From Urbifossiella sp043733485 (GTDB lineage Bacteria > Planctomycetota > Planctomycetia > Gemmatales > Gemmataceae), in NCBI GenBank assembly GCA_043733485.1, contig JAYTGN010000074.1, forward strand, positions 1 through 6,906: 6,906 nt of DNA, given 5' to 3'. Below the pieces are notes generated by a model, which was not told the DNA's origin, made no database searches, and was given only the letters and a program-made list of their open reading frames with translations. Below are positions 1 through 5,628 of the stretch, piece by piece; positions within the stretch are counted from its first letter, which is position 1; each line of letters begins with the position of its first letter. The position numbers were made by a program, and so were the translations under genes.

Positions 1-41
1 CCCGGCCGCACCATCGCCGGTGAGTTGCCATAAGCACCGGA

Positions 42-65
42 GCCGCATGCGGCCGGGACGGCCGC
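42..65. repeat. GC-rich inverted repeats / hairpin in the gene-free left edge
   Basis: Two overlapping dyads are visible. A perfect 12-bp palindrome, GCCGCATGCGGC, lies at 42-53. A 7-bp stem, GCGGCCG (49-55) with CGGCCGC (59-65), is separated by only three bases. A stop codon in frame 1 at 31-33 could be the end of a gene entering from the left, in which case the hairpin would sit where a terminator is expected. No T-tract follows, so a factor-independent terminator is not supported. The rest of 1-216 shows no gene I can defend. Confidence 0.35.
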
Positions 66-180
66 GCTCCCAGGACTGCCTACTTCGAGAGGCACACCCT
101 CGGCGCGAAGTCGGAATGGCGTTCATGCCGTCAGCGCACCGTCGAAGCGGAATCGCTGCAAGGATGAGGCGAGGGTGCGG

Positions 181-186
181 TATCCT
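181..186 (+). promoter_or_regulatory. possible -10 element of the DoxX-like gene
   Basis: TATCCT preceded by GCGG lies 30 bases before the ATG at 217. It resembles the TAnnnT cores seen before two other + strand genes in this window (TACACT at 3110-3115 and TACAAT at 5208-5213). No -35 box is present at the usual 16-18 base spacing, so the call rests on the -10 core and its position alone. Confidence 0.2.
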
Positions 187-216
187 CGTCGTTCCTCACA
201 CACTCGGGAGCCAGTC

Positions 217-606
217 ATGAAGTGGGCCGTACTCGCTGCGCGCGTTCTCGTCGGTTTGCCGTTCTTCGTGCTGGGGCTGGATCACTTTTTGAAAGTGTTA
301 CCGATGACGCCGCCGGAGTTTCCGGACCTCGCGTTGAAGTTCATCGGGGCTCTCGCCGCGTCGGGCTACCTCTACGTGGTGAAGGCGTTGGAAGTGGGGG
401 GCGGGGCGCTCATTCTATCGGGCCGAATGACGCCGCTCGGGTTGGTCCTGGCTACGCCGGTCGCGGTGAACATCGCGTTGTTCGACGTCTTCCTCGTGGG
501 TCAGCCGGGTCTTGGCGTGGTGCTCACCGGGCTCTGCTTCTTCCTGGTCTGGGCGTACCGTTCGCACTTCGTAAGGGTGTTCTCGACCGACGCGAAAATC
601 GGATAG
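217..606 (+). CDS. DoxX-like small integral membrane protein
   Basis: The product is a 129-residue, very hydrophobic protein with four predicted membrane helices at about residues 4-22, 42-66, 72-94 and 97-115. The pattern R-x-L-x-G-L-P-F near the N-terminus, the short polar PMTPPEFP loop (29-36), the S-G-Y-L-x-x-V-K-x-x-E segment (49-59) and the WAYR end of helix four (112-115) fit the DoxX/DoxX-like superfamily of four-helix proteins. Members are linked loosely to redox or thiosulfate metabolism, but most have no assigned role, so no reaction is claimed. The ATG at 217 was chosen because GGGAG (206-210) lies 6 bases upstream and the hydrophobic helix begins at once. An in-frame ATG at 175 would add an Arg-rich 14-residue leader without a ribosome site. 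The next gene starts 115 bases downstream behind its own possible promoter, so this is probably a single-gene unit. Confidence 0.8.
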   Translation: MKWAVLAARVLVGLPFFVLGLDHFLKVLPMTPPEFPDLALKFIGALAASGYLYVVKALEVGGGALILSGRMTPLGLVLATPVAVNIALFDVFLVGQPGLGVVLTGLCFFLVWAYRSHFVRVFSTDAKIG

Positions 607-631
607 GTGAAGCCGGACCCCGCATTCCCCG

Positions 632-661
632 TTGACAGGCACTCCAACTTTTTGCCATCAT
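632..661 (+). promoter_or_regulatory. possible sigma-70-type promoter for the nucleotide-sugar dehydrogenase
   Basis: A perfect TTGACA lies at 632-637. An 18-base spacer leads to CATCAT at 656-661, which matches TATAAT at four of six positions. Transcription would start near 668, giving a leader of about 54 bases that contains the inverted repeat at 670-687. The -35 box is the strongest in the window and the -10 is weak. Confidence 0.35.
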
Positions 662-669
662 TGCGGACC

Positions 670-687
670 GCGGAACGGGGGTTCCGC
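670..687. repeat. 7-bp perfect inverted repeat in the dehydrogenase leader
   Basis: GCGGAAC (670-676) and GTTCCGC (681-687) are perfect reverse complements separated by GGGG. The repeat lies just after the predicted transcription start and 19 bases before the ribosome site. It could be a repressor site or a leader hairpin. No T-tract follows, so it is not a terminator. Confidence 0.45.
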
Positions 688-706
688 CATCGCCTTCACA
701 CTACTC

Positions 707-711
707 AAGGA
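707..711 (+). promoter_or_regulatory. ribosome binding site deciding the dehydrogenase start
   Basis: AAGGA is followed by a 10-base spacer to the ATG at 722. The same frame is open back to an ATG at 632, but that codon overlaps the candidate -35 box and has no ribosome site, and the 30 extra residues are unlike the family N-terminus. Confidence 0.6.
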
Positions 712-721
712 TGAGTGCAGC

Positions 722-2050
722 ATGTCGGACATGCTCGCCGGTTTGCTGTCGCGCATTCACGCGCGGAGCGCCACGGTCGGAATCATCGGTCTCGGGTACG
801 TGGGGCTGCCGCTGGCGCGGGCCTTCGCCCGGACCGGCTTCCACGTCATCGGCTTCGACATCGACCCGGTCAAGGTCGCGAAGCTGAACGCCGGAAAGTC
901 GTACATCAAGCAGATTCCCGACTCCACAATCGTGGGGATGCGCGAGAAGGGCTTCGAAGCCACCGACCGCTTCGACCGCTTGAACGAGCCGGACGCGATC
1001 CTGATCTGCGTTCCCACGCCGCTCACGGAGTCGCGCGAACCGGACCTCAGCTACGTGGTCGATTCGGCTCACGCCGTCGCGGCCCAACTTCGACCCGGGC
1101 AACTCGTCGTACTCGAAAGCACCACCTATCCCACGACCACGCGCAAGGTGCTGTTGCCGATCCTGGAACGGACCGGCCTCATTCCCGGCAAAGAATTCCT
1201 CCTCGCGTTCAGCCCCGAGCGCGAAGACCCCGGCAACGCGACCTTCTCCGTGAACAACATTCCCAAGGTCGTCGGCGGGCTCGACGCACCGAGCGGTGAA
1301 GCCGCCTGCGCGCTCTATTCCGCCGTCGTGCCGCAGGTCGTGAAGGTGAGTGCGCCGGAAATTGCCGAGGCGTGCAAGATTCTGGAGAACACGTACCGCG
1401 CCGTGAACATCGCCCTCGTGAACGAACTGAAGGTGCTCTACGACCGCATGGGCATCGACGTGTGGGAAGTGATCGACGCGGCGAAGACGAAGCCGTTCGG
1501 CTTCCAGGCGTTCTACCCCGGCCCCGGCCTCGGCGGGCACTGCATCCCGGTCGATCCGTTCTACCTCACGTGGGTCGCCCGGCAGTACGGGTTCAACACG
1601 CGCTTCATCGAACTGGCCGGCGAAGTGAACACCGGCATGCCCGAGTTCGTGATCTCGAAGATTGCCGACGCGCTGAACGACCGCGGCCTCCCGCTCAAGG
1701 GAAGCAAGATCGCACTGCTCGGCATGGCCTATAAGAAGGACGTGGACGACCCGCGCGAGTCGCCCTCGTTCGAACTGCTGGATCGACTTCTTAAGAAGGG
1801 TGCGGACGTGACTTACAACGATCCGCACATTCCCGCGTTGCCGCGAATGCGGCACTGGCCCAACCTCGGCGCGATGGCGAGCCAGGAACTCTCCGAAGAA
1901 TATCTGGGCGAACAGGACTGCGTGCTGATCGCGACCGACCACACGGCCTACGACTACGACTTCATCGTGATGAACAGCAAGCTCGTGGTCGACACACGGA
2001 ACGCGACCAAGAGCATCCGCGCCGGCTGGGACCGCGTCGTCCGGGCATGA
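722..2050 (+). CDS. nucleotide-sugar dehydrogenase, WbpA/UDP-N-acetylglucosamine 6-dehydrogenase type
   Basis: This 442-residue cytoplasmic enzyme should oxidise the C6 hydroxyl of a UDP-sugar to a uronic acid in two NAD+-dependent steps, supplying a precursor for surface polysaccharide or O-antigen. The N-terminal Rossmann domain carries GLGYVG at 23-28 and the ribose-binding acid D46 after strand two. SPEREDPGN (164-172) is the conserved loop with the family glutamate. K219 and N223 sit in the dimer helix at the spacing known from UDP-glucose dehydrogenase. The catalytic cysteine is C274 in GPGLGGHCIPVDPF. The C-terminal UDP-binding domain starts near AYKKDVDDPRESP (336-348). Length matches the WbpA-like branch (about 430-440 residues), and GPGLGGHCIP with DPFYLTW also favours that branch over UDP-glucose dehydrogenase; UDP-glucose or another hexose remains possible as substrate. 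No glycosyltransferases adjoin it, so the pathway cannot be read from context. The next gene converges with no gap. Confidence 0.93.
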   Translation: MSDMLAGLLSRIHARSATVGIIGLGYVGLPLARAFARTGFHVIGFDIDPVKVAKLNAGKSYIKQIPDSTIVGMREKGFEATDRFDRLNEPDAILICVPTPLTESREPDLSYVVDSAHAVAAQLRPGQLVVLESTTYPTTTRKVLLPILERTGLIPGKEFLLAFSPEREDPGNATFSVNNIPKVVGGLDAPSGEAACALYSAVVPQVVKVSAPEIAEACKILENTYRAVNIALVNELKVLYDRMGIDVWEVIDAAKTKPFGFQAFYPGPGLGGHCIPVDPFYLTWVARQYGFNTRFIELAGEVNTGMPEFVISKIADALNDRGLPLKGSKIALLGMAYKKDVDDPRESPSFELLDRLLKKGADVTYNDPHIPALPRMRHWPNLGAMASQELSEEYLGEQDCVLIATDHTAYDYDFIVMNSKLVVDTRNATKSIRAGWDRVVRA

Positions 2051-3010
2051 TTACTTCTTCTCGACCGGCGCGGGTGCAGCCGGCTTCACCACGCTCTCGG
2101 GAACGCGCGACGGAACCATTTGTCCTGGCAACTTCATGGGGTCGGCCGGCTTCAGGCTTGCTGGCTTCTCGAAGAGAGTGATCCCGTCCGTCACGTAACC
2201 GGCTGGAATCGCGACCTGCCGCTCGCTGAACAGGTTCAACTCGGTCTGAGTCGTGAGCCGTTCCGCGTTCTCCTTCGACGTGATGTAGTAGACGTTGTCC
2301 ACGACGGCGGGGGCCACGTCGCACATGTCGCTGGCGATCTTCAAAACCGTCATGAGTCGGGTATCGTTCGCGGTGATGGTGACGGGCGTGGTCAGTTTCT
2401 CCTTGATGCGGGGGTCTACCACGATGTTCGCTCCGCTCGATTCGCGAAGCTGATGGACGATGTCGGCGAGCGGCTTTTGCTCCACGGCGAGTGAAACCGT
2501 GGGGCCGTACATCATCTCCAAGCGATCCATCAGGGGAATGATCGGCTCAGGTCCATCGCCGTACTTGTGAGCCCCGGGAATGGAAGGGGGAATGAACTTC
2601 TTGCCGAGGATGATCTGCGAACCCCTCACCTGGATGCCGATGACGAACTCGCTATCTTCCTTGATTCCCGCGATCACTTCTTGAAGGACGTCGCGCACCG
2701 ACAACCCTTTGACGATGGGGAGCGAAACTTTGGTCTCGTATGGTTTCAGAACCCTCTCTCGAAAGTAGCCCGTATCGAGGCGGAAGGTGACGCCGTGGAG
2801 GTCGCTGAGCTTGCGGAACAACTCGGCGACGGAGATGGAGTCGATCGGCTTGTCGATCTTCGCGGGCTGATCGAGAATCGCCGTGGTGGCCGTCGTGGCT
2901 CCCGCAGCGGGTGGCGCTTTTGGCGGAGCCTCCTGGCCCGAGCCGGCGGAGAAGAACAAAGCCGCCGCTGCGAATGCGAGCGGCATGGCGAACACGTGAG
3001 CGCGCTTCAT
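2051..3010 (-). CDS. exported protein with two STN/secretin-N-like repeats
   Basis: The 319-residue product has a signal peptide (KR at 2-3, hydrophobic core about 8-21, small residues SAGSG before Q26) and no lipobox cysteine, so it should be released into the periplasm. A Pro/Ala/Thr-rich linker (28-45) leads to two alpha/beta repeats. The first spans about 48-138, with P-I-D-S-I-S-V-A-E-L-F at 55-65. The second spans about 171-252, with TVSLAVEQKPLADIVHQL at 171-188 and YYITSKENAERL near its end. This strand-helix-strand pattern, in which a helix after PL-x-D-I is followed by N-I-V-V-D-P, resembles the short N-terminal domains of secretins and TonB-linked receptors. The Pro-rich tail (283-316) ends in EKK. 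No secretin beta-barrel follows, so it is not itself a channel. Function is unknown; a scaffold or partner-binding role is inferred. The start is well supported by AGGAGG 6 bases upstream. Confidence 0.75.
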   Translation of the reverse strand: MKRAHVFAMPLAFAAAALFFSAGSGQEAPPKAPPAAGATTATTAILDQPAKIDKPIDSISVAELFRKLSDLHGVTFRLDTGYFRERVLKPYETKVSLPIVKGLSVRDVLQEVIAGIKEDSEFVIGIQVRGSQIILGKKFIPPSIPGAHKYGDGPEPIIPLMDRLEMMYGPTVSLAVEQKPLADIVHQLRESSGANIVVDPRIKEKLTTPVTITANDTRLMTVLKIASDMCDVAPAVVDNVYYITSKENAERLTTQTELNLFSERQVAIPAGYVTDGITLFEKPASLKPADPMKLPGQMVPSRVPESVVKPAAPAPVEKK

Positions 3011-3016
3011 CGTTTG

Positions 3017-3022
3017 CCTCCT
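3017..3022 (-). promoter_or_regulatory. perfect ribosome binding site of the STN-like gene
   Basis: On the minus strand AGGAGG lies 6 bases before the ATG at 3010-3008. It is the most canonical ribosome site in the window and suggests efficient translation of the exported protein. Confidence 0.8.
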
Positions 3023-3039
3023 GGATGGTGGGACTGCTT

Positions 3040-3054
3040 GGTCAAACGGTCAAC
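3040..3054. repeat. short tandem repeat upstream of the STN-like gene
   Basis: GGTCAAAC is followed directly by GGTCAAC. On the minus strand this reads GTTGACCGTTTGACC, two TTGACC units 8 bases apart. The distal one could be a -35 box (17 bases from CACCAT at 3030-3025, a poor -10), or the pair could bind a regulator. It lies 30 bases upstream of the minus-strand start, inside the divergent intergenic region. Confidence 0.25.
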
Positions 3055-3106
3055 TTCGGCTATCGTTGGTCGTGTCGGCGGAATTCCTGCTTTCCAGCAG
3101 CACGAT

Positions 3107-3115
3107 TGCTACACT
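3107..3115 (+). promoter_or_regulatory. possible extended -10 promoter of the 3158-5138 unit
   Basis: TGCTACACT matches the extended -10 form TGnTAnnnT, with the core TACACT at 3110-3115. It ends 42 bases before the ATG at 3158. No clear -35 box is visible, as is common for extended -10 promoters. Confidence 0.3.
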
Positions 3116-3157
3116 GTCGCAATCAGTCGTGCTCCGCCACTTCAATCGGGGTCGCCC

Positions 3158-3538
3158 ATGTACCGCGCATTCGGATTGCTTCAAGCAGCCACCGACCTGA
3201 CGCTCGACGAGGTCGCGGTGCGGCTCCGCGCCAAGTTTCCCGGCTACGGCGTGGGCATGAGTCCTGGACTAATCACGGTTGCCAAGGGCGATTGGGATAT
3301 CCAGTTGCGTTTGAACGAAGAACCGGCCGTGCTCGTGGAATCCGCGGAACTCGCGGAGAAAATTGCCGGCACGATCGATGGCTCGGAGATTGCGGCGTGT
3401 GCCCGGCGGGTCGAAGTGTGGAGCGATACGCCGGACCCGATGATGGAGCACTTCAACGAATTCCTTTTCGTGGTCGAGGTTCTGCAGTCGTTTCGCGGCG
3501 TGATCGCGGTCGACCCCCGCGAACCGGCTTTGATGTAA
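3158..3538 (+). CDS. conserved-looking hypothetical cytoplasmic protein, 126 residues
   Basis: I do not recognise a named family. The 126-residue product has no signal peptide or membrane helix and is acidic. Its pattern suggests a compact alpha/beta fold: helix 15-28 (LTLDEVAVRLRAKF), strands in the G-Y-G-V and L-I-T-V-A region, a strand pair W-D-I-Q-L-R-L (46-52) and A-V-L-V (57-60), a helix (62-72, ending A-G-T), a strand near R-R-V-E-V-W (84-89), then a long helix (96-114) through H-F-N-E-F-L-F-V-V-E-V-L, ending V-D-P-R-E-P-A-L-M. The ATG at 3158 has only a weak GGGG ribosome site 6 bases upstream, but upstream codons in this frame are antisense to the STN-like gene. It ends 22 bases before the likely start of the sensor gene, so the two are probably co-transcribed. 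Small single-domain proteins of this shape include toxin-immunity families, but nothing here proves that. Confidence 0.7.
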   Translation: MYRAFGLLQAATDLTLDEVAVRLRAKFPGYGVGMSPGLITVAKGDWDIQLRLNEEPAVLVESAELAEKIAGTIDGSEIAACARRVEVWSDTPDPMMEHFNEFLFVVEVLQSFRGVIAVDPREPALM

Positions 3539-3547
3539 CGTGCGACC

Positions 3548-3553
3548 GGGAGG
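3548..3553 (+). promoter_or_regulatory. ribosome binding site favouring a TTG start for the sensor gene
   Basis: GGGAGG lies 7 bases before TTG at 3561. The alternative GTG at 3540 is only one base past the upstream stop, has no ribosome site in front of it, and would place this purine run inside the coding sequence. Confidence 0.65.
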
Positions 3554-3560
3554 AAGTCTG

Positions 3561-5138
3561 TTGACGTTCGATTCCATTCTCAAAGTCGCGATCCTGGCCG
3601 TGGCCTATTTCGCGATGGGCTGGCTCGGGCTGATGCTCGCCATTCCCCCCGGATATGCCACTGCCGTTTGGCCCCCCTCGGGGATCGCCTTGGCCGGGCT
3701 CTTGTGGTGGGGTCCGCGGGTCTGGCCCGGCGTTTGGCTGGGGGCGTTTTTGGTCAATGTTTGGATCTCGCTCACCGCGTCGATTGCGGAGGTCGGGCTC
3801 ACGAGCCTGCTGCTCGCGGCCAGCATTGCCGTTGGCTCCACGCTGCAAGCGCTGTTGGGAGCTTTTTTGCTGCAACGCTGGGTCGGGTCGGGTCGATTAT
3901 TCGAACGCGGCTCGGCGATCCTTTCCTTCGCAGCCATCGAGGCATTGAGCTGCTTGCTGGCCCCGACCTGGGGCGTTACCAGCCTGTACCTTGCGGGCGT
4001 CGTGGACTCAGCGGCGTTTCTCAACTCGTGGCGGACGTGGTGGCTCGGGGATCTGCTCGGCGTACTCGTCGTGACCCCCGTGCTCCTCACTTGGCATCGA
4101 CTACCACAACTCGACCGTCAGCCCTGGCGTTTGGCGGAAGGCATCGGATCGATCGTTCTGTTCTCCCTGTTGACGGTCATCGTCTTCTTCGGTCCGTCGT
4201 CGTGGGGGGGTAGCGAGTATCCGCTGGCTTTCTTACCGCTGCCGTTCCTGGTGTGGATCGCGTTCCGTTTCGTTCCCGGCGGCGTGGCACTGGCGACGCT
4301 CCTCTTGTCCGGCATCGCGGTCTACGCAACCAGCCTCGGCTCCGGTCCCTTCGTCCGCGACTTCGAACAGGAATCCCTCCTCTTGCTGCAAACGTTCACG
4401 GGCTTGGCTACCATGACGGCACTGACCCTGGCGGCGGCAATCACCGGGCACAAGAAGGCCGAAGCAGACCTCCTCGTCAGCCAGATCCGCTTCGAGTTGG
4501 CGGTGCGCGGCAGCAACGAAGGCATCTGGGACTGGAAAATCCCGACGAATGAGGACTACTTTTCGGACCGCTGGTGCGAGCTCCTGGGCTACCAGGCGTC
4601 GGAACTGTCGCCAACATTTAAGACCTGGTCCGAACTCATCCATCCGGACGACCGCCCCCGCGTATTCGAGCACGTCCAACGGCACCTCGAGGAGCGTATC
4701 CCTTACGACGCGGAATATCGGATGTTGACGAAGTCTGGGGTCTATCGCTGGTATCGCGCCCGGGGGCAAGCGGTGTGGGACGAAACGGAGGGGATCGCCA
4801 CGCGTATGGCCGGGTCCATCGGCGACATTACCGACCGCAAACTGGCCGAGGAGCAGATCCGGGAACTCAACGCCGATCTGGAGCAACGCGTGACGAAGCG
4901 GACGGCGCAGCTCCAGGTCGCAGTCGAGGAACTGACGGCGGCGCTCGCCGAGATCAAGACCCTCAAGGGGCTCGTCCCCATTTGTGCCTGGTGCAAGAAG
5001 ATCCGCGACGACCAGGGCTTCTGGCAGCACCTGGAATCCTACTTGAGTACCCATACCGGTGCGGAATTCACGCATGGCATGTGTACGACGTGCTTTGAAG
5101 AACAATCTAAAATCGCGTCGCTCGGCGAAGTTTCGTGA
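3561..5138 (+). CDS. MASE1-PAS membrane sensor with C-terminal paired-cysteine (CKKIRDD) module
   Basis: The 525-residue product (TTG start; GTG at 3540 would add 7 residues) combines four parts. Residues about 5-298 are a multi-helix membrane sensor of the MASE1 type, shown by GWLGLML, WPPSG at 37-41, then WWGPRVWPGVWLGAFLVN, and WLGDLLGVLVVTP in a later helix. Residues 309-426 are a PAS_3-type fold plus PAC, with EGIWDW, IHPDD at 360-364, YR-x-LTKSG and the closing GDITDRK. Residues 427-468 form a coiled coil (EEQIRELNADLEQR onward). Residues 469-513 are a small module with LVPICAWCKKIRDD and a distal C-x2-C, giving cysteines 475, 478, 508 and 511, which could bind a metal. This tail recurs at the ends of PAS proteins and response regulators in several phyla, and I know of no established function for it. 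There is no histidine-kinase, GGDEF, EAL or phosphatase domain, so the output must come from the tail or a partner. It is probably co-transcribed with the 126-residue gene. Confidence 0.85.
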   Translation: MTFDSILKVAILAVAYFAMGWLGLMLAIPPGYATAVWPPSGIALAGLLWWGPRVWPGVWLGAFLVNVWISLTASIAEVGLTSLLLAASIAVGSTLQALLGAFLLQRWVGSGRLFERGSAILSFAAIEALSCLLAPTWGVTSLYLAGVVDSAAFLNSWRTWWLGDLLGVLVVTPVLLTWHRLPQLDRQPWRLAEGIGSIVLFSLLTVIVFFGPSSWGGSEYPLAFLPLPFLVWIAFRFVPGGVALATLLLSGIAVYATSLGSGPFVRDFEQESLLLLQTFTGLATMTALTLAAAITGHKKAEADLLVSQIRFELAVRGSNEGIWDWKIPTNEDYFSDRWCELLGYQASELSPTFKTWSELIHPDDRPRVFEHVQRHLEERIPYDAEYRMLTKSGVYRWYRARGQAVWDETEGIATRMAGSIGDITDRKLAEEQIRELNADLEQRVTKRTAQLQVAVEELTAALAEIKTLKGLVPICAWCKKIRDDQGFWQHLESYLSTHTGAEFTHGMCTTCFEEQSKIASLGEVS

Positions 5139-5183
5139 TGGGGCCGCCACGGCGTCGCTGCCGGGAACGGAACGGTCGGTAGC

Positions 5184-5213
5184 TTGGACTCGGCGAACGC
5201 CGCGCGGTACAAT
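5184..5213 (+). promoter_or_regulatory. possible promoter of the winged-helix/membrane-protein unit
   Basis: TACAAT at 5208-5213 matches TATAAT at five of six positions and ends 47 bases before the ATG at 5261. TTGGAC at 5184-5189, 18 bases upstream, shares only the TTG of the -35 consensus. The 122-base gap after the sensor stop also argues that a new transcript begins here. Confidence 0.4.
5191..5202. repeat. short dyad in the promoter region of the winged-helix gene
   Basis: CGGCG (5191-5195) and CGCCG (5198-5202) are perfect reverse complements around AA. The dyad lies just upstream of the candidate -10 at 5208-5213, where a repressor would block polymerase. The element is short and GC-rich, so chance is a serious alternative. 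Confidence 0.2.
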
Positions 5214-5260
5214 TCAACTCATGCCCGATCGCAGAGTCCGGCCGAACCGGGAGGTTCACC

Positions 5261-5593
5261 ATGATGCCAGTCAATCCATCCAGCAGCCGTAAAGGCTCCA
5301 GCGCCGCTCAGAAACTCGACCTGTTCGGCAGCTTCCTCGATAGCCCGGGAGTGGATGCCGACCTTCCGATGGTCATTTTGAACTCCGCAGCCAGCGCCGT
5401 GGAGGGCGTGCCATACAACGAATTGATCCGCCAGGTTCGCAAGGCGGGGCACTCGGTTGGGGAGTTCATCACCGCCTTCAAGGGTCTGGAAGGAGCCGAG
5501 CTGGTCGAGCGCAAACCAATTCCGGACACCGACGACCGTCTGGTTATTTTGACATCGGCCGGGAAGGCCGCACTTGAGAACCCGCTGGCCTAG
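5261..5593 (+). CDS. small winged-helix DNA-binding protein, MarR/PadR-like fold
   Basis: The 110-residue product has a polar, Ser-rich N-terminus (5-18) followed by a plausible winged helix-turn-helix. Helix 1 is about 35-47 (LPMVILNSAASAV), helix 2 is 51-61 (PYNELIRQVRK), and the recognition helix is 66-78 (VGEFITAFKGLEG). The wing runs from LVERKP (81-86) through the P-D-T-D-D-R turn to L-V-I-L-T-S (94-99), and a final short helix starts A-G-K-A-A-L (100-105). The closing V-I-L-T-S-x-A/G-G pattern is typical of MarR-like and related regulators. No ligand or effector domain is present, so it may act as a simple repressor or dock on a partner. GGGAGG (5249-5254) sits 6 bases before ATG 5261 and 9 before ATG 5264, so either could be the start. 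The next gene begins 35 bases after its stop, suggesting an operon and possible control of the membrane protein. DNA binding is inferred from the fold. Confidence 0.75.
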   Translation: MMPVNPSSSRKGSSAAQKLDLFGSFLDSPGVDADLPMVILNSAASAVEGVPYNELIRQVRKAGHSVGEFITAFKGLEGAELVERKPIPDTDDRLVILTSAGKAALENPLA

Positions 5594-5628
5594 CCCGCAG
5601 CCAATTCACTTTCGTTCAGGGGCCGCCC

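Noticed and set aside
1..33. Possible tail of an upstream + strand gene ending in TAA at 31-33
   Set aside because: Only ten codons are visible and they match no recognisable C-terminus; another frame is also open here, so no call is justified.
20..220. 66-residue + strand open frame at the left edge
   Set aside because: It is Arg-rich with no ribosome site, crosses the hairpin at 42-65 and runs into the DoxX-like start; it looks like chance openness in GC-rich DNA.
701..1942. 413-residue open frame on the minus strand inside the dehydrogenase
   Set aside because: It is fully antisense to a gene with clear family motifs, its translation is rich in Arg, His and Glu without any fold pattern, and long antisense frames are expected in GC-rich coding DNA.
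2567..3157. Upstream extension of the 126-residue gene's frame to an ATG at 2567
   Set aside because: The extension is antisense to the signal-peptide and first-repeat coding region of the STN-like gene. The ATG at 3158 follows the intergenic region and a candidate promoter.
4233..5150. 305-residue minus-strand open frame opposite the sensor
   Set aside because: It is antisense to the PAS and cysteine-tail coding region, with low-complexity Arg/Glu/Ala content and no ribosome site or recognisable domain.
5164..5175. GGAACGGAACGG tandem in the gap after the sensor
   Set aside because: Two and a half units of five bases in GC-rich DNA are too short to separate from chance and show no link to the promoter elements.
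5059..5292. 77-residue + strand frame bridging the sensor end and winged-helix start
   Set aside because: It overlaps two better genes in other frames, lacks a ribosome site and has no domain pattern.
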